From contig CAMPKG010000029.1 of the NCBI GenBank assembly GCA_946887085.1, positions 1-16,474 on the forward strand: a stretch of 16,474 nt of DNA. The letters run 5' to 3'. Positions within the stretch are counted from its first letter, which is position 1; every line of letters starts with the position of its first letter. The notes beneath the pieces were generated by a model. It had not been told where the DNA came from, made no database searches, and was given only the letters and a program-made list of their open reading frames with translations. Positions 7,570 through 14,419 of this stretch are shown here, piece by piece. Origin of the DNA: an uncultured Sphingobacteriales bacterium (lineage in GTDB: Bacteria; Bacteroidota; Bacteroidia; Chitinophagales; Chitinophagaceae). The position numbers were made by a program, and so were the translations under genes.

Positions 7570-7574
7570 TAGAG

Positions 7575-7581
7575 CCTCCTT
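7575..7581 (-). promoter_or_regulatory. Perfect Shine-Dalgarno sequence of the leader ORF
   Basis: AAGGAGG on the minus strand (7581-7575) lies 5 bases before the ATG at 7569. Most genes here have no recognisable Shine-Dalgarno sequence, as is usual in Bacteroidota, so this site stands out and supports real initiation at the leader ORF. Confidence 0.6.
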
Positions 7582-7595
7582 ATCGCATAACTGCA

Positions 7596-7629
7596 ATAAA
7601 AAAGCTCCTCTGGTAAGTCAGAAGAGCTT
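7596..7629 (-). terminator. Intrinsic terminator of the SAM riboswitch
   Basis: On the minus strand AAGCTCTTCTG (7629-7619) pairs with CAGAGGAGCTT (7612-7602) in an 11-bp stem with one G-T pair and the 6-base loop ACTTAC. A run of T (7603-7598) follows. The 5' arm and loop contain TCTGACTTA (7622-7614), perfectly complementary to TAAGTCAGA (7682-7674), which includes most of the 3' strand of aptamer helix P1. Binding of SAM should hold P1 together and allow the terminator; without SAM the 9-bp antiterminator can form. Confidence 0.88.
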
Positions 7630-7642
7630 GAGTTATGTCTAA

Positions 7643-7654
7643 GGCTTTACAGCC
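7643..7654 (-). ncRNA. Accessory hairpin between aptamer and terminator
   Basis: On the minus strand GGCT (7654-7651), the GNRA loop GTAA (7650-7647) and AGCC (7646-7643) form a small stable hairpin in the linker between the SAM aptamer and the terminator. It may act as a folding or pausing element of the expression platform. The pairing is visible; the role is a guess. Confidence 0.4.
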
Positions 7655-7677
7655 GTATCCGTCAACTATTGCATCTG

Positions 7678-7787
7678 ACTTATCTACCTCGCTTTCGCGA
7701 GATGGAGTTAGCACCAGCTCCCAGATTACTCTGATGAGTTTGCTAAGGGATCATCGGGCCATTTCGCTCTGACTTGCTTGATAAGTT
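7678..7787 (-). promoter_or_regulatory. SAM-I (S-box) riboswitch aptamer
   Basis: Read leftward, P1 pairs ACTTATC (7786-7780) with GATAAGT (7684-7678). Conserved core segments are present in order: ATGGCCCGATGA, AGCAAA, GAGCTGGTGCTAACTCCATC, and the terminal helix CTCGC-GAAA-GCGAG (7701-7688) before the closing strand of P1. This is the four-helix S-box architecture that binds S-adenosylmethionine and lowers expression of methionine genes when SAM is plentiful. It precedes the metB-hom pair, as expected. The aptamer begins a few bases after the start site predicted from the promoter at 7807-7839. A terminator and a matching antiterminator follow. Confidence 0.95.
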
Positions 7788-7806
7788 ATATCGTTAAGAA
7801 CTTGAG

Positions 7807-7839
7807 CAAAGATAAATTCAGGAATTTTAATTCTCCAAA
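7807..7839 (-). promoter_or_regulatory. Promoter of the SAM riboswitch-metB-hom unit
   Basis: On the minus strand TTTG (7839-7836) is followed after 21 bases by TATCTTTG (7814-7807), a perfect match to the Bacteroidota -7 box TAnnTTTG with normal spacing to a -33 TTG. Transcription should start near 7800, about 14 bases before the aptamer. Between the two boxes lies a small inverted repeat (GAATT-TT-AATTC, core of 7820-7834) that could be an operator. Confidence 0.8.
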
Positions 7840-7875
7840 TAAAAAATTTCAGCGCTGGTTATCAGTAAGCTGCAA

Positions 7876-7907
7876 TTGGCCTTTAATAGTCTATTAAGCT
7901 ATTTTCA
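7876..7907 (+). promoter_or_regulatory. Weak candidate promoter of the lpxH operon
   Basis: TTG (7876-7878) is followed after 21 bases by TATTTTCA (7900-7907), which matches only four of the six fixed positions of the -7 box. Spacing and position, 30 bases before the lpxH ATG, are right, but the match is poor. Confidence 0.25.
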
Positions 7908-7937
7908 GGTAACTTGCACGCCCATCCGCCACTATTC

Positions 7938-8696
7938 ATGGATCTACCTGACGGCAAGAAAATTTATTTCGCATCGGATTTTCATCTCGGCATCCCCGAC
8001 AAGGCAACGAGCCTTGCGCGTGAAAAACGTATATGCAGCTGGCTGGATGAAATTAAAAAAGATGCGCAGGAGCTTTACCTGGTAGGCGACCTGTTTGATG
8101 TGTGGTTTGAATACCGCAATGTGGTGCCCAAAGGTTATACAAGGTTCCTGGGCAAACTCGCAGAGCTCAGCGACAGTGGTTTGAAGATAGAAGCCTTCAC
8201 CGGCAACCACGATCTCTGGATGCGCGGCTACTTCGAAGAAGAGCTGAATATTCCCGTACATCATGAACCGGTGGAGCGCGAGTTCAACGGCAAAAAGTTT
8301 TTCATTGGCCATGGCGATGGTTTAGGGCCCGGCGCCCATGGTTATAAATTTTTGAAAAGCGTATTGCGCAACCGCGCCGCACAATGGCTCTACCGCCGCC
8401 TGCACCCCGATACCGGTGTCGGCATGGCCGGCTGGTTCAGCAGGCTTGGACCTAAACACGTAGCAGAAGAAAAACCTTTCCTTGGCCCGGAAAAAGAATG
8501 GCTGGTGCAGTTTGCAACAGATAAGCTGAAGCAGGAACATTTTGACTATTTCATTTTCGGGCACAGGCATATAGCTATTGAATACCCATTACCAGAAAAC
8601 AGCCTGTATATAAACCTCGGCGACTGGATACGTTATGACAGCTACGCCGTGTTTGACGGGCAGCAACTAACACTACAATACTATAAAGGACAATAA
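7938..8696 (+). CDS. lpxH: UDP-2,3-diacylglucosamine diphosphatase (LpxH type)
   Basis: LpxH hydrolyses UDP-2,3-diacylglucosamine to lipid X plus UMP, the fourth step of lipid A synthesis, at the cytoplasmic face of the inner membrane. The 252-residue protein is a calcineurin-like metallophosphoesterase with all metal-binding blocks: SDFHLG (D14, H16), GDLFDVWFE (D51), GNHDLW (N90, H91), GHGDGLG (H125) and GHRHIAIE (H209, H211). The central helical insert (about 131-185), with LYRRLHPDTG and GWFSRLG, is where LpxH proteins hold the acyl chains. The ATG at 7938 is preferred over the in-frame TTG at 7914 because it directly precedes the conserved GKKIYFASDFHLG region. sixA follows after 4 bases. 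A general phosphoesterase role cannot be excluded, but the length and insert fit LpxH. Confidence 0.87.
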   Translation: MDLPDGKKIYFASDFHLGIPDKATSLAREKRICSWLDEIKKDAQELYLVGDLFDVWFEYRNVVPKGYTRFLGKLAELSDSGLKIEAFTGNHDLWMRGYFEEELNIPVHHEPVEREFNGKKFFIGHGDGLGPGAHGYKFLKSVLRNRAAQWLYRRLHPDTGVGMAGWFSRLGPKHVAEEKPFLGPEKEWLVQFATDKLKQEHFDYFIFGHRHIAIEYPLPENSLYINLGDWIRYDSYAVFDGQQLTLQYYKGQ

Positions 8697-8700
8697 CGAG

Positions 8701-9201
8701 ATGGAACGAACACTTGTGATGATCAGGCATGCAAAATCGAGCTGGGCTAATCCCCTGCAAAGCGATTTTGAAAGGCCCCTGAACGAGCGTGGCGAAAAAG
8801 CAGCGCCGATGATGGGTGAGCGTTTAAAAAAACGTGGAGTAGCTGCAGACCTTATCATTTCGAGCACAGCAAAACGTGCAAAGCAAACTGCGAAAAAAAT
8901 TGCATCTGCCATTGGCTACGATGTAGAAAAGATAACCTGGTACGACAGCCTCTATCATTGCATACCTGCCGTCTTCGAAGAAGTGATACAGGAGATACCT
9001 GACGATGTAAAGACAGTTTATATAGTAGCACACAATCCCGGCATCACCGATTTTGTCAACCAGCTATCACCGAAGTTTCGCATAGACCATATGCCTACCT
9101 GCGGTGTGGTGGCCTGCAGGTTTACAGCCGGGCAGTGGAACTCATTCAATATAGCGGAGAGAGAGGTATTTTTATTTGATTATCCGAAGAACGAATTATG
9201 A
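8701..9201 (+). CDS. sixA: SixA-type histidine phosphatase
   Basis: This 166-residue protein is of the histidine phosphatase superfamily, SixA branch. The phospho-accepting His is in MIRHAKSSW (H10), the partner Arg in STAKRAKQT (R59) and the second catalytic His in VAHNPGITDF (H111). E. coli SixA dephosphorylates histidine phosphotransfer domains or PTS proteins; the substrate of Bacteroidota relatives is not known to me. It is a single domain without signal peptide, so cytoplasmic. It sits 4 bases after lpxH and overlaps the kinase-RapZ fusion by an ATGA start/stop junction, so the three are almost certainly one operon with coupled translation. A role in phosphate turnover near the fused kinase is possible but only suggested by this context. 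Confidence 0.88.
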   Translation: MERTLVMIRHAKSSWANPLQSDFERPLNERGEKAAPMMGERLKKRGVAADLIISSTAKRAKQTAKKIASAIGYDVEKITWYDSLYHCIPAVFEEVIQEIPDDVKTVYIVAHNPGITDFVNQLSPKFRIDHMPTCGVVACRFTAGQWNSFNIAEREVFLFDYPKNEL

Positions 9202-10682
9202 CCCCGGTAAAGTCCTCAGCACAGATCATTAGCAACTTAGAAAAACTTTTTGAAGAACAGTTTGGTAAACCTCCTGTAAAAGTAGACCTCCTGCCTATCT
9301 CCGGATCGGACAGGAGATATTTCCGCCTCATCGCAGATGATCTCAGCGCCATAGGCACTTATAACATCAACATACCTGAGAACAATACTTATTTCTATTT
9401 CACAGAACTCTTCAGGAAACACGAGATCAATGTTCCAGAGGTATATAAAATAAGCAAAGACCGCCGCTCGTATCTGCAGCAAGACCTTGGCACAATATCT
9501 CTGTTCGATGCCGTGACGCGCGAAGGCCTGACCGAAGATGTGCGCAAACATTATCACCAGGCTTTGGAGCAATTGGCAAAGCTGCAATGGGTGGCGGGCC
9601 GCGAAGCAGATTTTTATCAATGCTTTTCTACGCGCCAATTTGATGAGAAAGCCATCATGGCCGACCTGCTCTATTTCAAATACTATTTCGCCGACCTGCA
9701 GAAAATGCACTACAACAGGGATGTGCTGATGCAGGAGATGGAGCAGCTCAGCAAAGAGCTGGGAAGGATACAGCCGCAGATGCTGATGTACCGCGACTTC
9801 CAGAGCCGCAACATCATGCTGCACAATGGCAAAACCTATTTTATCGATTTCCAGGGAGCCATGCAGGGGCCACCGCAGTATGATATTGCATCACTGCTCT
9901 GGCAGGCAAAAGCACAGCTGCCCGATGCATGGAAAGAAGACCTGCTGAACGGGTACATGACGAGCCTCAACGAGCTGCACATTTCCCGCGTTGAAGAGAT
10001 CCATTTCCGCAAAGGCTATTTGCAATTCGTTTTGCTTCGCCTGTTGCAGGTGCTGGGTGCTTATGGTTTCCGCGGGCTGATACAGAACAAACCCCATTTC
10101 GTGAGCAGCATAGGGCCGGCATTGAAAAGCCTGTCGACGTTTTTGTCTGATAATCCCAGCTCACCGGCTTATCCTGAGTTGCGTTCTTTGCTGGAGCGTT
10201 TATCATCGCCCGATATGCAGGCGAAGTACAGTAAGCCTGCAATGCCTGAAAACAGCAAACTGAAAGTACAGGTGAGCAGCTTCTCTTATAAGAACGGCTT
10301 TCCTAAAGACAGCAGCGCGCATGGCGGTGGTTTCGTGTTCGACTGCCGCGGTATATTGAACCCCGGACGTTTTGCCGCATACAAACACCAGACAGGCCAC
10401 GATGAAGCCGTGCGACAGTTCCTGGAGCAGGAAACAAAAATGCCGCAGTTCCTCCAGCATGCCTACTCACTTGTGTCGTTCAATATAGAAGATTATATGT
10501 CGCGCGGGTTTGAGCACCTGAGCATTTCATTCGGCTGCACAGGTGGCCAGCACCGCTCCGTATTCGCCGCTGAACAGATGGCAGCTTACATCAGCAACAA
10601 GTACAACGTGCCTGTAACTATATCACACCTGAACGAAAAGAAATGGGTGCTGAATACGGAGACGAATGTTGCGGAGCAGTAA
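9198..10682 (+). CDS. AmgK-like sugar kinase fused to a RapZ C-terminal domain
   Basis: Two domains are joined. Residues about 30-335 form an aminoglycoside-phosphotransferase-type kinase with LLPISGSDRRYFRL at 31-44, the catalytic loop YRDFQSRNIM (D200, N205) and the metal-binding DFQG (D218). This branch resembles AmgK, which phosphorylates N-acetylmuramate or N-acetylglucosamine at C1 during peptidoglycan recycling. Residues about 353-482 form a RapZ C-terminal domain: FDCRGILNPGR (381-391), then ISFGCTGGQHRSVFAAEQ (443-460), matching the GCTGGKHRSV signature. In E. coli RapZ this domain senses glucosamine-6-phosphate and binds the GlmZ small RNA; the N-terminal P-loop domain of RapZ is absent here. 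The start overlaps sixA by 4 bases. No murU-like nucleotidyltransferase is adjacent. Length appears complete. Kinase substrate and any RNA binding are inferences. Confidence 0.87.
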   Translation: MTPVKSSAQIISNLEKLFEEQFGKPPVKVDLLPISGSDRRYFRLIADDLSAIGTYNINIPENNTYFYFTELFRKHEINVPEVYKISKDRRSYLQQDLGTISLFDAVTREGLTEDVRKHYHQALEQLAKLQWVAGREADFYQCFSTRQFDEKAIMADLLYFKYYFADLQKMHYNRDVLMQEMEQLSKELGRIQPQMLMYRDFQSRNIMLHNGKTYFIDFQGAMQGPPQYDIASLLWQAKAQLPDAWKEDLLNGYMTSLNELHISRVEEIHFRKGYLQFVLLRLLQVLGAYGFRGLIQNKPHFVSSIGPALKSLSTFLSDNPSSPAYPELRSLLERLSSPDMQAKYSKPAMPENSKLKVQVSSFSYKNGFPKDSSAHGGGFVFDCRGILNPGRFAAYKHQTGHDEAVRQFLEQETKMPQFLQHAYSLVSFNIEDYMSRGFEHLSISFGCTGGQHRSVFAAEQMAAYISNKYNVPVTISHLNEKKWVLNTETNVAEQ

Positions 10683-10714
10683 TTTTTTGAATTCGAATCG
10701 AAAGACTCTATAAA

Positions 10715-10748
10715 AATAAAAGCCACTGAGTTTTCAGTGGCTTTTATT
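10715..10748. terminator. Bidirectional terminator between convergent genes
   Basis: AATAAAAGCCACTGA (10715-10729) pairs perfectly with its complement at 10734-10748 in a 15-bp stem with the 4-base loop GTTT. The arms supply an A-run on one side and a T-run on the other, so it can stop transcripts from both the kinase-RapZ operon and the sugar dehydrogenase gene. Confidence 0.92.
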
Positions 10749-10764
10749 CATTTATCTAAATCAC

Positions 10765-12426
10765 TTATTTAACTACAAGGTTACTGTGCCAGGTATTCTG
10801 TTCGCTGGCTACAGACACTGCATAGATACCTGCAGGCAATGCTCCAAGGTCAATTACCGACTTATTATCTGTAACGCGGCCTGAATAAACAGCTACACCG
10901 ATCACATTGTGCATACGCACATCCGCGGCTTTTATGCCCTGGGGTAATTGCAGAGTAAATGAACCAGTCGCGGGGTTGGGATACAGAGAGATGCCTTGTG
11001 TTCTTGAAAAAGTATTGACACTTGTTGGTGAAAAATCAAATTCCATTATACAGCCTTTATTCAACGGCTGAACTACAACACCGGGAGCACCCTTGGTGGG
11101 GCCGACAGTATCTGCTGCAACATATATCTTCGTGCCGTCCGCAGAAATAGCTATATCGCGGAACCTGCCCTGCCCACGGAAGTATGGAATGGTATCGCCC
11201 ACCACAGACTGGCCACCGGGTGCAAGTTTCAGCCGGTACACCACAGCGAGCTTGAGGTTAGCTATGAGCAAAGAATTTTGCCAGCCCGGTATGGCGTTAG
11301 AACTGTAATAGTCAATGCCCGATGGCGCTGATGTTGGCCATTGGAGGAAGTAGTTGGCATAAGGGGGTGTATTGTTCAGGTCATTATTGAAAATAGTAGA
11401 CACTTCTGTTTGCGTAGCGGGGAACAGGCTGAATATCGGTTCGCTATACGTGTAGCTGGCCTGTATCGCTGTCCTGTTGTCCACTTCGCTGACTATCGCC
11501 GGAATACCCGAGCCTGCGCCTGCTTTACTGCCATCATAGTTACTATCGGCAAAACCTACAACCAGCGGAAAGCCGTAGTTGTTAGCGCGTTTGATGATGT
11601 TGACTTCGTCATCTGAATACGGGCCATGTTCTGTCTCGTATAAAGTGCCATCAGGCGCAAACACAAGACCTTGCGGGTTGCGGTGCCCAAGCGACCATAC
11701 TGCATTCTGCACAGGGGTATTGAACGGGTTATCATTGGGTATCCATGCATCTACACCGGCATCGCCGTCAGCAACCAGGTTAAAGCGCAACACCTTTCCT
11801 TCCCATACTCCCGGAAGCTGTCCCTGGTGAGCGCGTGATCCGTTGCCTAAGTGTCCTGCGCCCATATCACCTACACTGTAAAAGATAAAATTGCCTGTGG
11901 TACCAGCAGGGCCTATCACAAGGCGCCCTCCATTGTGGTCGCTGCTGCCGGGGATCGCATCAGTTATAACAGTTTCGTTAGCAAACATTTTGGCAGTTGT
12001 GTCATACTCGTAGCGTACAATTTTCGTTTTGAAAAAGCAGCCTCCTGTGCCCGCTGCACAGCTATCAAAATCATATACATAACCGATATAGATATAGGGG
12101 GTGTTAGCGAAATCGGGGTGAAAAGCAAAACCCTGCAAGCCACCCTGCGGCCAGGTAGTAGCAGTCTGGAAATCAGGGAAATTCTTTTTGCTGCTGAGGT
12201 CAAGCATCATCTGGGTGGTACCTGCAACCGGATCAACACGCGAAAGCTGGTAGCTATTGGCCTCTGTAACCCATAGCCATCCATCGGGGCCAAATTTTAT
12301 TTCCCAAGGTTGACTAAGTCCGCACGCAAGCTGGCGGGTATTGTACGGTTCAGACTGTGCCTGCGCAAAGTATGTTATGACACAAATGCAAACAGTAAAA
12401 ACAAAGCGTAAACTTGTTGTTTTCAT
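10765..12426 (-). CDS. Secreted PQQ-dependent sugar dehydrogenase with T9SS sorting tail
   Basis: The 553-residue protein has an export signal (1-24, ending in AQAQ), a six-bladed propeller of the soluble glucose dehydrogenase family (about 28-460) and a T9SS C-terminal domain (about 480-553, SLYPNPATGSFTLQLPQG to the final LVVK). Family motifs include PWEIKFGPDGWLWVTE (40-55), HNGGRL (164-169, catalytic His region), SLGHRNPQGLVF (245-256, with the substrate/PQQ-binding Arg at 249) and ETEHGP (264-269). Such enzymes oxidise aldose sugars with pyrroloquinoline quinone; the tail predicts transfer across the outer membrane and surface attachment or release. Cys123 and Cys130 may form a disulfide. 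No PQQ biosynthesis genes are in this window, so the cofactor may come from elsewhere. The sugar substrate cannot be read from the sequence. Confidence 0.9.
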   Translation of the reverse strand: MKTTSLRFVFTVCICVITYFAQAQSEPYNTRQLACGLSQPWEIKFGPDGWLWVTEANSYQLSRVDPVAGTTQMMLDLSSKKNFPDFQTATTWPQGGLQGFAFHPDFANTPYIYIGYVYDFDSCAAGTGGCFFKTKIVRYEYDTTAKMFANETVITDAIPGSSDHNGGRLVIGPAGTTGNFIFYSVGDMGAGHLGNGSRAHQGQLPGVWEGKVLRFNLVADGDAGVDAWIPNDNPFNTPVQNAVWSLGHRNPQGLVFAPDGTLYETEHGPYSDDEVNIIKRANNYGFPLVVGFADSNYDGSKAGAGSGIPAIVSEVDNRTAIQASYTYSEPIFSLFPATQTEVSTIFNNDLNNTPPYANYFLQWPTSAPSGIDYYSSNAIPGWQNSLLIANLKLAVVYRLKLAPGGQSVVGDTIPYFRGQGRFRDIAISADGTKIYVAADTVGPTKGAPGVVVQPLNKGCIMEFDFSPTSVNTFSRTQGISLYPNPATGSFTLQLPQGIKAADVRMHNVIGVAVYSGRVTDNKSVIDLGALPAGIYAVSVASEQNTWHSNLVVK

Positions 12427-12860
12427 AATCTCAGATTTTGTTTAATGGTTTTACAATAGCATAGGTGCTATAAAACATAGGTTGGCGGTGTATCTGCTTA
12501 GAAAATCTGTGCCAGTTTTTCATAGCATGCTGAAAAAATCACCCCACTCAATTTCTGAGTGAACGTGTTCTTGATCAGTATTGGCTGATAGACAAAGAAC
12601 AACGCGAATAATTATCCCGACAGCAATAGAGCGAGAATTCACCCCTGATGACTATTTATAACATTGTGTTGGGTATTGCGAAATAACGACGACCAGGTTG
12701 TCGCCAGGCGCGTGGGCATTATGTCCTTGATTTTCCTCGTTGTAATTGATGAGTTAGCGGTTTGCAGCGATGGCGGTGCAGTGAATAGGTTCTCATAGAT
12801 CAGGAAGGATTTGCAAGGCAAGTCCAATGGGTTTATTATATTGTTATAACAAACCCTTGT
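12427..12860. other. 434-base intergenic stretch with hairpins, no convincing gene
   Basis: This stretch separates the divergent sugar dehydrogenase and GT-C-like genes. Visible structure includes CACTCA-ATTTC-TGAGTG (12545-12561) and directly after it a two-part hairpin in which GTTCTT (12567-12572) pairs with AAGAAC (12595-12600) around ATCAG (12574-12578) and CTGAT (12585-12589). A partial -7 box TATGTTTT lies on the minus strand about 45 bases before the dehydrogenase start. Short ORFs of 30-62 codons exist but show no family resemblance or start signals. It may hold a small structured RNA or decayed sequence. Confidence 0.5.
12829..12856. repeat. Inverted repeat just before the GT-C-like gene
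   Basis: GGGTTT (12829-12834) pairs with AAACCC (12851-12856), and inside it TTATA (12836-12840) pairs with TATAA (12845-12849), leaving a TTGT loop. The segment TTGTTATAACAA (12841-12852) is in addition a perfect palindrome. It ends 4 bases before the ATG at 12861, so it could be an operator or could fold over the start of the mRNA. Confidence 0.5.
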
Positions 12861-14321
12861 ATGCTTTCTCTTTTTGCTTCTAATTATTATAAATGGCTAA
12901 GGGCACTTAGTATTACTACAATAATATTCATGGCTGCATATGGTGCAGCTGTATCCATATTTGAAATAAAACCCTTTTGGCTGGATGAGTGGAATATCAT
13001 TTATAATCTGAAAACCAAAACTCATGCTCAGCTGTGGGGACAGCTGGACTATATGCAGCAATTTCCAAGGGTTTACCTGCAAATTATCAAGTGGATAACA
13101 CATTCTTTCCAATACAGCTATACCTCACTCAGGCTGCCATCATTTATTGTGCATATTGCCGGACTTATATTTTGCTATAGCCTGTCAGGTAAAATATTCG
13201 GGAAACAAAGTCCCTACCGCTTCTTTTGGTTACTCATCTATGCTTCTTACTCCACCTCTGTTGAGTACTTTGTGCAGATCAAGCAATATACAATGGAAAT
13301 GTTGCTTGCGTTAGTAGCCCTCTGGCAGCTATTTGAATTATTAAATACAGAAGGAAAAAACATACACCTTCCCCGTTACATACTATTATGCCTTTTATCT
13401 ATCGTTATTCCTTTTTTCAGTTATACATATCCTATATGCTTTGCGGCCCTGTGTTTCACTATAGCAATCCATACGAGAGGTTTTAAGAATATACTTCTCA
13501 GGTTCATCCCATTGCTACTTGGCTCAATAAGCATCGTTATATTTTATCTCTACGACGTCGTTCAGGTGATGGCTGATGGTGGTATGCAGGATTTTTGGAA
13601 AGATTACATCCTTCGTGATGGTTTCCGGCCGCTGGACTACTTATTCAATATCTATAGGCTATTTGCCAATCTTGGTACAGGCCAATTGTTTGAAGTGATC
13701 TACGGCCCGCTTGGCCTTTGTGGATTTGTTTACGGTATTTATCAACTATTCCGGAAACGGCCTTACACATCACCGTTTCATTACATAGTGCAGTACAGTT
13801 CTTTACTTGTCATTGTAATGATCATTCTGTATTCTTTACACAAGCTCCCTGTAGGCGCTCATAGACTTAATGCATTTGCAGTGCCTGCATGCAGCATCCC
13901 GGTTATTAATATGATCTTAGTATTAGAGCGCAGATGGAAGAAACTCATACCAATTGTCTGCACGGTTCTATCGATTACGTTAGCCGGAAACATTTACCAG
14001 GCATTTGCAAAAGCCCACTTCAGCGAAGAGGCTGTGAAAAAACAGCGCATATACGACAACACAAGGAAAGCAATTTCTTTGGCAGAAGATGAGCTTCTCC
14101 CCATAGCAACCAGCTCCGGCGTATCTTATCCGTACGAAGATAGGAACGGTGACTTTATTGTCATTAGTTATCCTGTTTATCGTATAGAGATATCGTTGCC
14201 TGTCTATAATGCAGCTGATACGTTCCAGGTAAAAAGAATATTCGAAGAACACACCGAACTACGGCAAATAGTATTTATCGATCGTTATGAGCATTCGGTG
14301 ATTCACCGGCAATCACCCTAA
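12861..14321 (+). CDS. Polytopic membrane protein, GT-C glycosyltransferase-like
   Basis: The 486-residue protein is strongly hydrophobic, with roughly ten membrane segments between about 15 and 385 and a soluble C-terminal tail (about 390-486). After the first helix comes PFWLDEWNII (38-47) with an Asp-Glu pair (D42, E43), as in GT-C enzymes of the ArnT/PMT type where an acidic residue on the first outer loop is catalytic. The segment SVEYFVQIKQYTMEM (133-147) resembles the conserved Y-x-x-x-x-K-x-Y-x-x-E stretch of these proteins. GT-C enzymes transfer sugars from polyprenyl-phosphate donors on the outer face of the inner membrane. No close family is recognised, so donor and acceptor are unknown. 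It stands alone, starts 4 bases after an inverted repeat and looks more AT-rich than its neighbours, which would fit later acquisition. Confidence 0.6.
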   Translation: MLSLFASNYYKWLRALSITTIIFMAAYGAAVSIFEIKPFWLDEWNIIYNLKTKTHAQLWGQLDYMQQFPRVYLQIIKWITHSFQYSYTSLRLPSFIVHIAGLIFCYSLSGKIFGKQSPYRFFWLLIYASYSTSVEYFVQIKQYTMEMLLALVALWQLFELLNTEGKNIHLPRYILLCLLSIVIPFFSYTYPICFAALCFTIAIHTRGFKNILLRFIPLLLGSISIVIFYLYDVVQVMADGGMQDFWKDYILRDGFRPLDYLFNIYRLFANLGTGQLFEVIYGPLGLCGFVYGIYQLFRKRPYTSPFHYIVQYSSLLVIVMIILYSLHKLPVGAHRLNAFAVPACSIPVINMILVLERRWKKLIPIVCTVLSITLAGNIYQAFAKAHFSEEAVKKQRIYDNTRKAISLAEDELLPIATSSGVSYPYEDRNGDFIVISYPVYRIEISLPVYNAADTFQVKRIFEEHTELRQIVFIDRYEHSVIHRQSP

Positions 14322-14383
14322 ATAATTAACGAGGTATCATAATCGTGTAGCCATTTTCACGAAACACACAAAAACAAAGACTA

Positions 14384-14410
14384 ACAAAAAACCCCGGCTT
14401 TGCCGGGGTT
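14384..14410 (-). terminator. Intrinsic terminator of clpP, possibly bidirectional
   Basis: AACCCCGGC (14390-14398) pairs with GCCGGGGTT (14402-14410) in a 9-bp GC-rich stem with a 3-base loop. On the minus strand the stem runs into six T, making a strong terminator 10 bases after the clpP stop. On the plus strand a looser T-rich stretch follows after four bases, so it may also end the GT-C-like transcript. Confidence 0.9.
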
Positions 14411-14419
14411 CTCATTTTA

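Noticed and set aside
12432..12827. Short leftward ORFs (30-62 codons) upstream of the sugar dehydrogenase gene.
   Set aside because: No family resemblance, no ribosome-binding or promoter signals, and mixed composition; probably chance frames.
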